Source of the DNA: Thermanaeromonas sp. C210
GTDB lineage: Bacteria > Bacillota > DSM-521 > Neomoorellales > Neomoorellaceae
Length of the DNA stretch: 64,000 nucleotides
Direction of reading: 5' to 3'
Assembly: GCF_013167955.1 (NCBI RefSeq)
Contig: NZ_BLWF01000004.1
Span: 354,587-418,586 of the forward strand
Of this stretch, positions 16,808 through 25,274 are shown in pieces; position 1 is the first letter of the stretch, and each line of letters starts with the position of its first letter. The notes below the pieces were generated by a model that was not told where the DNA came from, searched no databases, and saw only the letters and a list, made by a program, of their open reading frames with translations. The position numbers and the translations under genes are program-made.

Positions 16808-18214
16808 TTAAGTGTACTGTTCGGCAAAAGCCAATAAAGCCTTCTCAAAACATTCCCAGGGTGGATTCACTAGCCCCGCCCCCACCTGGCCTATGCCCGG
16901 TTCCTTATGGGCGATCCCGGTATTGATCTGGGGCAGGATGCCCGTCTCTACCACCTTACGTATATCTATCCCGGTGGCCGTACCCCGGAAACCTAGTACG
17001 GGAAGAGTAAAGAACCTGTTTTCCCCTGCCGTGATACTATACATCCTGCGGGAAAACTCCAGAGCATCTTCTGGAGTGCCGCCTACAAACTGTACTATAG
17101 GAATGGCCGCCGCCATGGCGAAGCCACCCAAACCTGCCGTCTCCGTAATGGCAGAATCTCCGATGTCAGGGTTAGCCTCCTCCTCGGTAAAACCTGGGAA
17201 ATAAAGCCCCTTAACCCTTTGAGCAGGCCCCGTAAACCACCGGTCGCCTAATCCACTAACCTTGATTCCGAATTCTGTACCGTTGCGGGACATGACCGTG
17301 ACTATGGTGCTCTTGGGGATCCCATGAGCTGCCTCCAGCATAGCCTTGGCTGCTGGCATGGAAAGATTAAGGAAGAAGTGGTCGTTCCCGTTCATAAACT
17401 CTAGAACCCGCCGGAGATCGGAAAGGGGGTAACCTGTCTCCAGAATATACGGAGCGATGGCGCGAATAAACAAAGAGGTGGCTGCTTTGTTACGGTTATG
17501 CACTTCATCCCCCATGTAGAGGGCCTGGGCGATAAGGGACTTTAGATCCACCCCCCCAGCTAGTTCTATGGCTTTACCGAGTACAGGGGCCAAAACATCA
17601 CCCATCCATTTAAGCCTCTCCAAAACCTCAGGACTATAGGCCCCATAACGGAGAACCTTCCCGAGACCCTCGTTCAGGGGACAGTAGGCGCGGTTACCAT
17701 GGGTCTTATTTTCGACTATAAACACAGGCATGGAGGGTGAGACCACACCGGCCATGGGACCGACACTAGCATGCTCATGGCAGGGCGAATATTCTATCTC
17801 CCTAGAAGCTAGCCTTTCCGCTTCCTGCGGAGTTTTAGCCCATCCTTCAAAGAGGATGGCTCCTATTATAGCTCCCCTTAAAGGCCCTGACATCCTATCC
17901 CAGGTTATGGGGGGGCCGGCATGGAGGAGCATATGTTCCTTAAGGCCCGGTATAACCTCTCTTGCCCAACCGATGCCTATGAGCACCGGTTGGGCGGCAT
18001 GGTAGCGCTCTAAGGCTTGGCGGTTAGCCTCCTCAATATCCTCCCGTCCAATTAGCCTGTCTAAAATCTTTATAAGTTCCACCTTGCCCCGGGCCGGCGG
18101 CTCCCACCTCACTTGGTAGACAGTCGCTCCCTGTTGGCGCATAGACCTGGCAAATACTTCACTGCCCAGGTTAATCACTTTAAGCGCCGGCGGCCAATTG
18201 GCTAGGTATGCCAT
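16808..18214 (-). CDS. allG: DUF1116 protein, AllG/YlbE-like carbamoyltransferase subunit
   Basis: About 468 residues, DUF1116 family. Its E. coli relative YlbE (AllG) is one of three subunits of the oxamate carbamoyltransferase, which phosphorolyses oxalurate to oxamate and carbamoyl phosphate. Conserved-looking blocks are GWAREVIPGLKEHMLLHAGPP with GPLRGAIIGA (about 88-125) and the MGDEVHNRNKAATSLF stretch (about 237). The frame is open to 18256, but the ATG at 18214 (MAYLANWPPAL) follows GGGGAGG by 10 bases and is used. Third gene of the H-F-G set, 100 bp after the FdrA-like gene. Confidence 0.82.
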   Translation of the reverse strand: MAYLANWPPALKVINLGSEVFARSMRQQGATVYQVRWEPPARGKVELIKILDRLIGREDIEEANRQALERYHAAQPVLIGIGWAREVIPGLKEHMLLHAGPPITWDRMSGPLRGAIIGAILFEGWAKTPQEAERLASREIEYSPCHEHASVGPMAGVVSPSMPVFIVENKTHGNRAYCPLNEGLGKVLRYGAYSPEVLERLKWMGDVLAPVLGKAIELAGGVDLKSLIAQALYMGDEVHNRNKAATSLFIRAIAPYILETGYPLSDLRRVLEFMNGNDHFFLNLSMPAAKAMLEAAHGIPKSTIVTVMSRNGTEFGIKVSGLGDRWFTGPAQRVKGLYFPGFTEEEANPDIGDSAITETAGLGGFAMAAAIPIVQFVGGTPEDALEFSRRMYSITAGENRFFTLPVLGFRGTATGIDIRKVVETGILPQINTGIAHKEPGIGQVGAGLVNPPWECFEKALLAFAEQYT

Positions 18215-18316
18215 TTTTTGTGTGCCTCCCCAAGACAGTACGTTGCTTTGTTGCACTTTCGTCTAAGAAAAACATTTACGCAAAAAAGGATTTGAGGTGA
18301 TTGATGTCCCATAGGT

Positions 18317-19861
18317 TTAGCCTGACAAGGAGCCCTGGATAAGTCTTGCTACTAATTGGGCTGCCGCATAGTTAGAATAGAGTACAGTGGCACCCGCTTC
18401 GCGCAATACTTTTTCCTGCTCCCGCAAACCCTGCGGATCTCCTTCCGTCCCTACCAGGACAGCTATCTGGATAAGCTGCCGTCCCGCTTGCCTGGCTATT
18501 CTCGCAGCCTCCCGTACAGCCTCTGCGGTTACTCCCGCTGGGTCAGGATGACATCCAAAGCCTAAGACTACATCGAATAGGAGTATAGCTACTTCCTCGT
18601 CCTGGGCCTCCTTAAGATAACGCGGCACCCTTAGACCAGGCTCCAGCATAGGATGGGGTCGGCCACGGGTAAAATAATCATCTCCCAAATCCAGGCAGGA
18701 GTGGGCCCGGCTTTCTTCTGGACTTTTAAGCAGAAGTTCTGGCTCCCAAGCTACATTGGAGTAGACCGGGATCCCTTTATGAGCTAAAAAGGTCAGGGTC
18801 TCATCACACAAAGTACCCCCGCAGTACAGGCCCCGCAGATACCCCCGTACTGGCCGGCCACCGGTAAGTTCCCGCGCTAGTTCCTCAATATCCTTTTCTT
18901 GGTAATATAAACTGCCTTCCTTCCCGGAAACTATAGAGCAGGCCAGAACTGCTGCCTCCTCTAGGCTCCCGGCAAACTTAACTTTACCTCTATCCTCGCC
19001 ACCCATCTCGCCCATAAAGCATACAACCGCGGGCTTAGTCCCTTCCTCCAGGGCTCGGACCACCTTTTCCCGCACCTCAGGCGCCGGTGGCTTAGAAATA
19101 ACTACTTTAACCTTGGTATTCTCATCCTGCTCTAGCATTTCCAGGGCGAGTGAAGTTGTTATACCGCCCACTTCCTGCCGGAGATCGCGGCCGCCGGTAC
19201 CTATGGCATGGGTAACCCCTTCGCCCAGCCGATCTATTACTGTTAAAACCTGCTGGAGCCCTGTCCCCGCGGCAGCCACGATCCCTATGTGACCGGCCCT
19301 GACTTTATTAGCAAATCCTAAGCCCAGTCCTCCTATAACTGCCGTCCCGCAGTCGGGGCCCATAACGAGAAGCCCTTTTTCTTGGGCCAGCTTCTTCACC
19401 ATTACCTCCTCTTCCAAGGAAACGTTATCGCTAAACAGGAACACATGGAGCCCATGTTCCAGTGCCTTTCTCGCTTCACGCGCGGCATAGACCCCGGGGA
19501 CGGAGATAGCTGCTATGCCCGCCCCTTCTAGTACGGCTTCTTCCAGGGAATTATATATCTCCGCCTGTCCCGCGGCCCGGGACCGAACCCTTGGGGACAA
19601 CTTCTCCTCAATCAATTCTTCCGCTTCATATAAAGCTTCTTCGCTTTCTGCCCCTAAGGCGATAAGAAGGTCTGTGGCCGCAGCCTTCTCTACCTCGGGG
19701 GTATAAAATCCCATCCCCTTTAAACTCTCTTTATTAAGATCTGTAGCCATGCCCACCAGGGCTTCCCGGATGCCAGGCAATTTCTGTATTTCCTGGGTCA
19801 GGCTCATTAAGGTTACGGAATCATAATAACTGTTGTAGCGAACCGTTATTCGTTTAAACAC
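18317..19861 (-). CDS. allF: FdrA/AllF-like carbamoyltransferase subunit
   Basis: About 514 residues of the FdrA family, which shares the CoA-binding and ligase folds of succinyl-CoA synthetase. Marks are VMGPDCGTAVIGG (about 175), GIVAAAGTGLQQV (about 205) and the second-domain loop YCGGTLCDE (about 345). In E. coli this protein is the AllF subunit of oxamate carbamoyltransferase. The frame is open to 19882; the GTG at 19861 has GAGGAGGG seven bases upstream and is preferred, leaving a 16-bp overlap with the allH-like gene. The overlap implies coupled, equimolar synthesis. No allantoin-pathway genes are near, so the true ureide substrate may differ from oxalurate. Confidence 0.85.
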   Translation of the reverse strand: MFKRITVRYNSYYDSVTLMSLTQEIQKLPGIREALVGMATDLNKESLKGMGFYTPEVEKAAATDLLIALGAESEEALYEAEELIEEKLSPRVRSRAAGQAEIYNSLEEAVLEGAGIAAISVPGVYAAREARKALEHGLHVFLFSDNVSLEEEVMVKKLAQEKGLLVMGPDCGTAVIGGLGLGFANKVRAGHIGIVAAAGTGLQQVLTVIDRLGEGVTHAIGTGGRDLRQEVGGITTSLALEMLEQDENTKVKVVISKPPAPEVREKVVRALEEGTKPAVVCFMGEMGGEDRGKVKFAGSLEEAAVLACSIVSGKEGSLYYQEKDIEELARELTGGRPVRGYLRGLYCGGTLCDETLTFLAHKGIPVYSNVAWEPELLLKSPEESRAHSCLDLGDDYFTRGRPHPMLEPGLRVPRYLKEAQDEEVAILLFDVVLGFGCHPDPAGVTAEAVREAARIARQAGRQLIQIAVLVGTEGDPQGLREQEKVLREAGATVLYSNYAAAQLVARLIQGSLSG

Positions 19862-20748
19862 CAGTTGTCCCTCCTCTGCCACTCAAGGCCGAAGTACACT
19901 CCTAAGGCCATATCAAAGCCCGAACTTCCTCCTACCCCTAAAAGCTTTTTAACTGCTTCTCCCATCTCCCTGGGAGTTTCCCCCACCGCGCAGGCCAGAA
20001 CCTTTTCAATAAATTCGTGTCCCCGTCCTTGCAGGGCCTCCTTTAGAAAAAAAGCGCTTAAAGGTAACGTGCGTCCCAATAAAGAAGCCACCTTCTTTTC
20101 CCATATTCCTTCCTGCAACCCGTAAGCTTTTCGCCAGATGGCCCGGGTAAGGCTTAAGCCTAAAACAAAATCATCTCCGCTGGGTGTAAGCCCAGGGCCC
20201 CAGCCTATCAGTTCCTCTAACGCTTCTTCTACACCTGCGGGGCCTTGCAGCAATAGAGAGGACTCCCATTTGCGTATTAACAGTGCTGGCTGGCCTCTGG
20301 CTTCTTCCAACATTAATTTAGATGGTGAAGCCACAGCGCTTGCCTTTAATGCCGCCCACAGTAACTTCAGGGCTTCTTCATCTATAGTTAAAGGCGCCTT
20401 AATTCCCTTTAAGGGGCTCTCCCAAGGGAGGCTAAAGCTAAAGTCAACTAAAACTTTAGGGGCGAGCCTTACCCGGTACCCCTTCTCTACCTCCACCTGG
20501 TAACCTGGAAAAAGGCCCAAGCCGGTAAGGAAAATGTTCCTGGATATAGCTAGGGTAGCGTAGCCCTCACCGCCACCTCGTTCCTGGGGCAACAGCCCAA
20601 GGAAATGTTCACCGCTGAACAGGTTTATAGCTCGGTCAAAGAGGCTATGAATATAAAAGGGTTGTTTACCCTCTAAGAGAAGGAAAAAGTCTTTTCCCCG
20701 GCGAACAACCGGCAGATAATGAAGTATGCCCCTATCTTCACTGCACAA
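19846..20748 (-). CDS. allH: DUF2877 protein, AllH/YlbF-like carbamoyltransferase subunit
   Basis: A 300-residue DUF2877 protein, counterpart of E. coli YlbF (AllH), the third subunit of the oxamate carbamoyltransferase. The conserved core GWGPGLTPSGDDFVLGLSL (about residues 194-212) and the C-terminal GVGGSSGFDMALGV are present. The start appears to be TTG at 20748 with a poor RBS, but it overlaps the end of a 30-residue upstream frame with a good RBS, so translation may be coupled to that frame. First full gene of the H-F-G set. Confidence 0.82.
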   Translation of the reverse strand: MCSEDRGILHYLPVVRRGKDFFLLLEGKQPFYIHSLFDRAINLFSGEHFLGLLPQERGGGEGYATLAISRNIFLTGLGLFPGYQVEVEKGYRVRLAPKVLVDFSFSLPWESPLKGIKAPLTIDEEALKLLWAALKASAVASPSKLMLEEARGQPALLIRKWESSLLLQGPAGVEEALEELIGWGPGLTPSGDDFVLGLSLTRAIWRKAYGLQEGIWEKKVASLLGRTLPLSAFFLKEALQGRGHEFIEKVLACAVGETPREMGEAVKKLLGVGGSSGFDMALGVYFGLEWQRRDNWCLNE

Positions 20749-20830
20749 TAGCCGTCCCTGCCTGCCCCTGCAGATCTTCCCGGGCTTCTTCCAGAAGGCC
20801 CACGCCTAACGCCACTAACACCGTCTCCAT
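20738..20830 (-). CDS. 30-residue leader ORF or carbamate-kinase remnant
   Basis: ATG preceded by GGGGGAAG, then METVLVALGVGLLEEARE and a stop overlapping the TTG start of the allH-like gene by 11 bp. The first residues (TVLVALG) resemble the N-terminus of carbamate kinase (VVALGGNAL), the enzyme expected next in an AllFGH pathway, but nothing after that fits. It is either a decayed carbamate kinase start or a short frame used to couple translation into allH. Both readings are tentative. Confidence 0.4.
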   Translation of the reverse strand: METVLVALGVGLLEEAREDLQGQAGTAIVQ

Positions 20831-20950
20831 TTTCTTCCCCCACTCTTGAAACGGAAGTTTCCTAGAACTGATATAATTTCTTCGAGAGGACCCAGCTGAA
20901 ACCTTTGTAGAAGAGCTATAAATTTTATGCGTTGCCTATTATTAAAAGAT

Positions 20951-20980
20951 AAAACCCCTCGCCCGCCAGGGAACGAGGGG
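20951..20980 (-). terminator. Intrinsic terminator of the PucR gene
   Basis: CCCCTCG and CGAGGGG pair around a 12-base loop, followed on the minus strand by TTTTATC. It begins 27 bp after the PucR stop codon, so the regulator is transcribed separately from the allH-F-G genes. The 120 bp between this terminator and the 30-residue frame should hold the allHFG promoter. Confidence 0.8.
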
Positions 20981-21006
20981 AGAACTTTAACTTTACTGCT
21001 TCTACT

Positions 21007-22707
21007 TTAGAAAGATGATTCTTTGTTAAACATCTTGAACAGCCTTAAAGCCGCTTGCAGAGTAAGCCTTTGTTCGGGATCATCCGGATCAAAGCCGGTG
21101 ATCTGCTTAATTTTAGTTAACCTATATAGAACAGTGTTATAATGGGTAAACAACAGCCCTGCGGTACGCTTAATGTTGCAATTTGTCTGGATATACACCT
21201 CTAACGTCTTTAAAAGTTCCCCACCTTTAGAGGTGTCATATTCGTACAACGGCCCTATGATTCTTAAAGCGAAAGATTTCTGCTCTTCTGGCCCTGGCTG
21301 GGCAAGAAGAAGGCCGTAGATCCCCAGGTTGTCATAGTAGATATCTTCCCCCGCTCCAAATATAACCTGGCCTAGCTCAAGGGCTACCCTGGCCTCGTAA
21401 TAACTTTTTTTGAGTCCAACAATACCCTTGCCCGGCCGACCTATACCGATGGTGACCGACCAATGGGAGAGGTTTTGACGTAACTTTTTAACTATCTCTT
21501 GGGTCCAAGAGGCACTCTCCCTCGGGTCCCCACCTTGAGGGTTCAGGCCAAGGAGGATACCCGAAGAATGGCTAGCTAAAATATGTTTTAAATTATTCCT
21601 CCGGCAAAAGTCCTCAATCAAAGTAATCGCCCTGCTTTTTACTAGCTGGGATATCCTTTCATTTTGCGTCAGATCTTTCGTTTTTTTTACAGGTGTTACA
21701 TTAAGCAATAAAACTATATATTTCAGGGTAAGGTCCCAGCCAAAGATTTTGCCTCGGGTGATGAAGCCATCTTCATCCGAGATATTTTCACTCATAAGCA
21801 ACTGATCCAAAAACTCTGTTTTATATTTTTGCTCCACCTGGGCAATATCATGGTAGCGGATTATGTCCAAAGCTATAAAGAAGCATACCCGGTCTAAGTT
21901 CAAAAGGTCTAGAAAAGAAAAACTATCGTCGAACTTAAGCGCTCTTATACAACCGTAATGCTCGTTGCTTACTACCAAAGGTACCCTTATCAGTTCGGCT
22001 TGATGTCCTTCCGCTTCTATCCGTCCCCTCTCGAAAATCATTACCAGGCCTTCTATCTTATCTTTCAAGGTTTCGGTCACGGACAGATCCGTTTGTCTTT
22101 CAAGAAGACTTAAGGCCAGGTTTTCTGCCCCTTTAACCCAATTTAGCCCTGCAAGTTCCCGCCGTAAGTTTAAAGCGTCTTCCACAAGGACCAACGCCTT
22201 AAGGAGTTTAGCCAAAGCATTCCCCATCTGCTTCAGAGAGCCGCCTCCTAAAATCAGGTTGGCAAATTGCCGGTGGACTCCCATGCTCCGCCTTAAGAAG
22301 CGAGCCTGGCGGTTGACGATCTGGGCTAAGACAGCGGACATGAGATCCGAAAAGCTAGCTTCATACGGTAGTTCTAAAAGGGGCAAACCACAACTGTTAG
22401 CCGCCTCCACCATATGGGAGGGTACCGTGTCTATATACCGTTTCGGTTTAAAGGCTAAGGCTGCCAAGCCCTTGGCAGCAAGTTTAGGCACGAGTTCCTG
22501 CTGGGCGTTGAGATTATCCCGAATAGCATAGCCCGTAGTTAGCAGAAGATCCCCTTCCCTCACCCAATCTAGGATGTCAGGTACTTCCATAACATTGACA
22601 TTGGTCACCACGCGGTGCAGTCCTTGTCTTCCGCCTGCTACTTTGACATTTTTAAATTCCGTAAGGCTAAGGATTTCTTCCACGGTAATACCTACTTCGT
22701 GGAACAT
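21007..22707 (-). CDS. PucR-family transcriptional regulator
   Basis: A 566-residue regulator. Residues about 8-125 are the PucR N-terminal ligand-sensing domain (ILSLTEFKNVKVAGG, LLLTTGYAIRD). A GGDEF-like central domain covers about 300-440. The C-terminal helix-turn-helix of the PucR/CdaR type is at about 500-560 (TNCNIKRTAGLLFTHYNTVLYRL). PucR proteins control purine and related nitrogen catabolism, which fits the downstream cluster. The inverted and direct TTAGGG-type repeats just upstream of its start may be its own operator. Confidence 0.88.
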   Translation of the reverse strand: MFHEVGITVEEILSLTEFKNVKVAGGRQGLHRVVTNVNVMEVPDILDWVREGDLLLTTGYAIRDNLNAQQELVPKLAAKGLAALAFKPKRYIDTVPSHMVEAANSCGLPLLELPYEASFSDLMSAVLAQIVNRQARFLRRSMGVHRQFANLILGGGSLKQMGNALAKLLKALVLVEDALNLRRELAGLNWVKGAENLALSLLERQTDLSVTETLKDKIEGLVMIFERGRIEAEGHQAELIRVPLVVSNEHYGCIRALKFDDSFSFLDLLNLDRVCFFIALDIIRYHDIAQVEQKYKTEFLDQLLMSENISDEDGFITRGKIFGWDLTLKYIVLLLNVTPVKKTKDLTQNERISQLVKSRAITLIEDFCRRNNLKHILASHSSGILLGLNPQGGDPRESASWTQEIVKKLRQNLSHWSVTIGIGRPGKGIVGLKKSYYEARVALELGQVIFGAGEDIYYDNLGIYGLLLAQPGPEEQKSFALRIIGPLYEYDTSKGGELLKTLEVYIQTNCNIKRTAGLLFTHYNTVLYRLTKIKQITGFDPDDPEQRLTLQAALRLFKMFNKESSF

Positions 22708-23255
22708 AGGAATAACACCCGATTTCCCCTAATTTTAGGGCCTTAATCTTAGGGTCTCAGGGTGGCCACGCCACGGGCCGACCCCTTAATTTGGGACATC
22801 GTCTGCCCCCCTAACTTTAATCTACCAGACTCAAGTCTTCTTGTCCAAAGTAGTTAGTTCTCCCTGAAAAAAATCAGGGTTAGAAGCCATAGTGTCTGAG
22901 AAAACCGGAGGATATTTAACAAAAGGGAAGGAGTTACCATCCTCTGGATCGACCCCTGCAAGTACGAGCAAAAAAGAGAAGCCAGAAGAAGGAACTCCTA
23001 TACCTAACATGCACCAACCCCTTCCCTTCCTGCGGGTTATCCCAGGTTAAGGTTCAGGGGTGGGCTGGTCACCCTGCGGGATGCCCCGTTGCCAACTGAC
23101 CTGAAAGTTTTTGCGGTTCGGGGAACAACAACTAATGCAGTCCCCTCGGGTAAAGGACGTAAACTTGCCCCGGTAATGGATTTTCCCACCCTTCCCTCCG
23201 CCGGGCCGGCCCGCTCCTTACCTGCCACCCCTCCTTATAAAGTTGATGCCGGGGA
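22708..23255. other. 548-bp gap between PucR and PHP phosphatase genes
   Basis: Apart from the putative operator at 22727-22754 and a small hairpin at 22863-22880 (CCCTGA/TCAGGG, no T tract), I see no gene with a convincing start and RBS and no recognised RNA. Confidence 0.5.
22727..22754. promoter_or_regulatory. Possible PucR operator upstream of pucR
   Basis: CCCTAA-tt-TTAGGG is a 6-bp inverted repeat with a 2-bp centre, followed by a further TTAGGG whose start lies 14 bp from the previous one. It lies 20 bp upstream of the PucR start codon. The position suggests autoregulation; I did not find a convincing second copy in the other promoters of the cluster. Confidence 0.3.
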
Positions 23256-24026
23256 TTATCCGTCCAGGGGAACGGGTATCAACTGCCGGCCCTTGAAAGT
23301 GGCCAGATGGGTATAGCCCACCCCCCGCACCAAGGCGAGGCCCTCCTCCCGCGCCCGGCCCACCTCCTCGGGGCTGTGGGCGTCGGAGCTAACCGTTACC
23401 GGGATACCCAGGGCAAAGCAGCGCTCCAGGAGGTCCCGGGAGGGGTAGATTTCTCCCACCGGTTTAAACAGGCCTGCCGTGTTCACCTCCACTGCTGCTC
23501 CGGCCTCCGCTATGGCCCTTAAAGCAGGTTCGGCCAGCTCCACCACCGGCCGGGTCGGCCGGTGGCCGTAGATCTTTATGAGGTCCAGGTGCCCTATAAT
23601 CTGAAAAAAACCGGTCCGGGCTGCCCGGGCCACCAGGTCAAAATAGCTAAGGTAAAGTTCGTCCGGGTCCCACTCATCAAAGCGGGCTTCTTCCCCCGGG
23701 GCATCGAAGGCCCAATTGCCGATATGGTGAACAGAGCCGATGAGGTAGTCCCAAGGTAGGGCCGCGATATGCCGCAGGTCCGACCTGGTCGGGTGGAAAT
23801 CGATCTCGATCCCCTGGCGCACTGGCAACGGCGCAAGGCGCCTCAGCTCGGCAAAAACACCGAATTCCAGGCCGTTAAGATAGCGGTCGTGTTCGGCAAA
23901 GCCCATCTCGTCCAGGCCGGCCTTCCGGGCCGCCTCTACATAAGGCCACAGCTTCTCCACTGTATGAGGCGGACCTCCATGGGCCAGGCCATGGAGGTGA
24001 TAGTCCGCCCCTTTCCCCCCTCCCAC
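23256..24026 (-). CDS. PHP-domain histidinol-phosphatase-type hydrolase
   Basis: About 256 residues of the HisK-type PHP phosphoesterase family. Metal ligands are visible in DYHLHGLAHGG (N-terminus), GFAEHD, IGSVHHIG, GHLDLIKIYGH and the C-terminal VSSDAHSPEEVG. The frame runs to 24080, but the GTG at 24026 has a purine-rich GGGAGGGGGG upstream and gives the family's usual N-terminus. It starts 20 bp after gcvH in the same direction, so it is probably the last gene of the hdr-flx transcript. Histidinol phosphatase is the default reading; its place here has no obvious metabolic link. Confidence 0.78.
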   Translation of the reverse strand: MGGGKGADYHLHGLAHGGPPHTVEKLWPYVEAARKAGLDEMGFAEHDRYLNGLEFGVFAELRRLAPLPVRQGIEIDFHPTRSDLRHIAALPWDYLIGSVHHIGNWAFDAPGEEARFDEWDPDELYLSYFDLVARAARTGFFQIIGHLDLIKIYGHRPTRPVVELAEPALRAIAEAGAAVEVNTAGLFKPVGEIYPSRDLLERCFALGIPVTVSSDAHSPEEVGRAREEGLALVRGVGYTHLATFKGRQLIPVPLDG

Positions 24027-24045
24027 TTGCTCCGGTCCCCCCTCC

Positions 24046-24426
24046 CTATTCGCTAGTGAGCTTCCGGTAGCTCTCGGCATCTAGCAGGTTGTCTACTTCG
24101 GAGGGGTCGCTCATCTCGATCTCGATCAGCCACCCCTTGCCGTAGGGATCACTGTTTATAAGCTGCGGGCTGTCCAGTAGCGCCTCGTTTACGGCCACCA
24201 CTTTGCCGGAAACAGGGGTGTAGACATCGGAAGCCGACTTAACGGACTCCACTACCCCAAAGCTGTCCTGGGCCGTCAGCTCGTCTCCTACCTGGGGAAG
24301 CTCCACAAAAACAATATCTCCCAGGGACTGCTGGGCATAATCAGTAATACCTATGCGGGCACGGTTGCCTTCCACTTCCACCCATTCGTGGTCCTTGGAA
24401 TAACGCAAGTGAACGGGGATCTCCAT
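24046..24426 (-). CDS. gcvH: GcvH-type lipoyl carrier protein
   Basis: A 126-residue glycine-cleavage H protein. The lipoylated lysine lies in [17 protein letters not shown] (about residue 63), and the N-terminal [13 protein letters not shown] and C-terminal DPYGKGWL are typical. The frame is open to 24447, but the ATG at 24426 has GGAGGAGG nine bases upstream. It directly follows flxA with no gcvT or gcvP nearby. In the sHdr system of sulfur oxidisers a lipoate-binding GcvH relative is the partner of an Hdr-like complex, so this copy may be the dithiol/disulfide substrate of the adjacent complex rather than part of glycine cleavage (inference). Confidence 0.88.
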   Translation of the reverse strand: MEIPVHLRYSKDHEWVEVEGNRARIGITDYAQQSLGDIVFVELPQVGDELTAQDSFGVVESVKSASDVYTPVSGKVVAVNEALLDSPQLINSDPYGKGWLIEIEMSDPSEVDNLLDAESYRKLTSE

Positions 24427-24443
24427 TTTCTCCGCCCTCCTCC

Positions 24444-25274
24444 TCAATATTCGTTGGGCATTTCCTTCAGTTGGGCCAGGGTAAAGACCGGCCCGTCTAA
24501 ACAGACGTAGCGGCTGCCCAGATTACACCTTCCACACTTGCCTATGCCGCACTTCATGCGCATCTCAAGGGTAGTAACGATCTGGTCATCCCTGAACCCC
24601 AGCTTCTCCAGAGACTGGAGGACGAACTTGATCATAATGGGGGGGCCGCAGGTCACGGCTACCTTGCCTTCGGGTGACGGGTTTAGCTTTTCCACAAAAG
24701 CCGGTACGAATCCTTCGTGACCCTTCCAACTCTCGTCACCCTTGTCCACCGTAACGTCCACCCGACAGTTCTCCACCCGGGGCCAGTTTTCAAAGAGGTC
24801 CTCTTTGAAGCACAGGTCCGCCGGGGAGCGAGCGCCGTAGATAATCCAGAGGTGGCCGAACTGCTCCCGGTGTTCGATGCAGTAATTGATTAGGGAGCGC
24901 ACGGGGGCGAGACCGATACCCCCGGCAATAAAGAGAACATCCTTCCCGTAAAACATATCCAGGGGAAAACCATTGCCGTAGGGGCCACGGATTCCCACTG
25001 TCTGGCCTACCTCCGCCTCGTGGAGGGCTTCGGTAAGCATGCCCACCCGCTTGATGGCTATCTCCAGGTGTTCCGGTCCCTGGGAAGTAATGGAAAACAT
25101 GGCCTCTCCTACATCGAAGAGGGAGAGCATGGCCAGTTGCCCCGGCATAGGGGTGAAGGGCTTGCCCTTTTCCGTTGTCACGTGAAAGGTCTTCACATCG
25201 GGGGTTTCTTCCACAATTTTGATGATCCGGCCCGTCGTGGGCACCAGGGGGTTGACCCGTGCCTCTACCGCCAT
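24444..25274 (-). CDS. flxA: FlxA: FAD/NAD(P)H-binding electron-input subunit
   Basis: About 276 residues, ferredoxin-NADP reductase fold like sulfhydrogenase gamma and AsrB. An FAD domain comes first ([17 protein letters not shown], about 48-64), then the NAD(P)-binding loop [15 protein letters not shown] (about 115), and a C-terminal [2Fe-2S] site [14 protein letters not shown] with a distal YVCLDGP. It should oxidise NADH or NADPH and feed the HdrA flavin through FlxB, C and D. The frame is open to 25355, but the ATG at 25274 forms TAATG with the flxB stop and has AAGGAGGTG in front. Known for FlxABCD-HdrABC complexes of anaerobic bacteria. Confidence 0.85.
   Translation of the reverse strand: MAVEARVNPLVPTTGRIIKIVEETPDVKTFHVTTEKGKPFTPMPGQLAMLSLFDVGEAMFSITSQGPEHLEIAIKRVGMLTEALHEAEVGQTVGIRGPYGNGFPLDMFYGKDVLFIAGGIGLAPVRSLINYCIEHREQFGHLWIIYGARSPADLCFKEDLFENWPRVENCRVDVTVDKGDESWKGHEGFVPAFVEKLNPSPEGKVAVTCGPPIMIKFVLQSLEKLGFRDDQIVTTLEMRMKCGIGKCGRCNLGSRYVCLDGPVFTLAQLKEMPNEY

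Noticed and set aside
16808-20748. A classical allantoin-degradation locus
   Set aside because: No allantoinase, allantoate amidohydrolase or ureidoglycolate dehydrogenase is present; only the AllFGH carbamoyltransferase subunits match.
22863-22880. Hairpin CCCTGA/TCAGGG as a terminator
   Set aside because: The loop is the A-run itself and no T tract follows the stem on either strand.
23037-23228. A 63-residue minus-strand frame
   Set aside because: The only possible SD abuts the GTG, the sequence resembles no family, and codon use is unremarkable.
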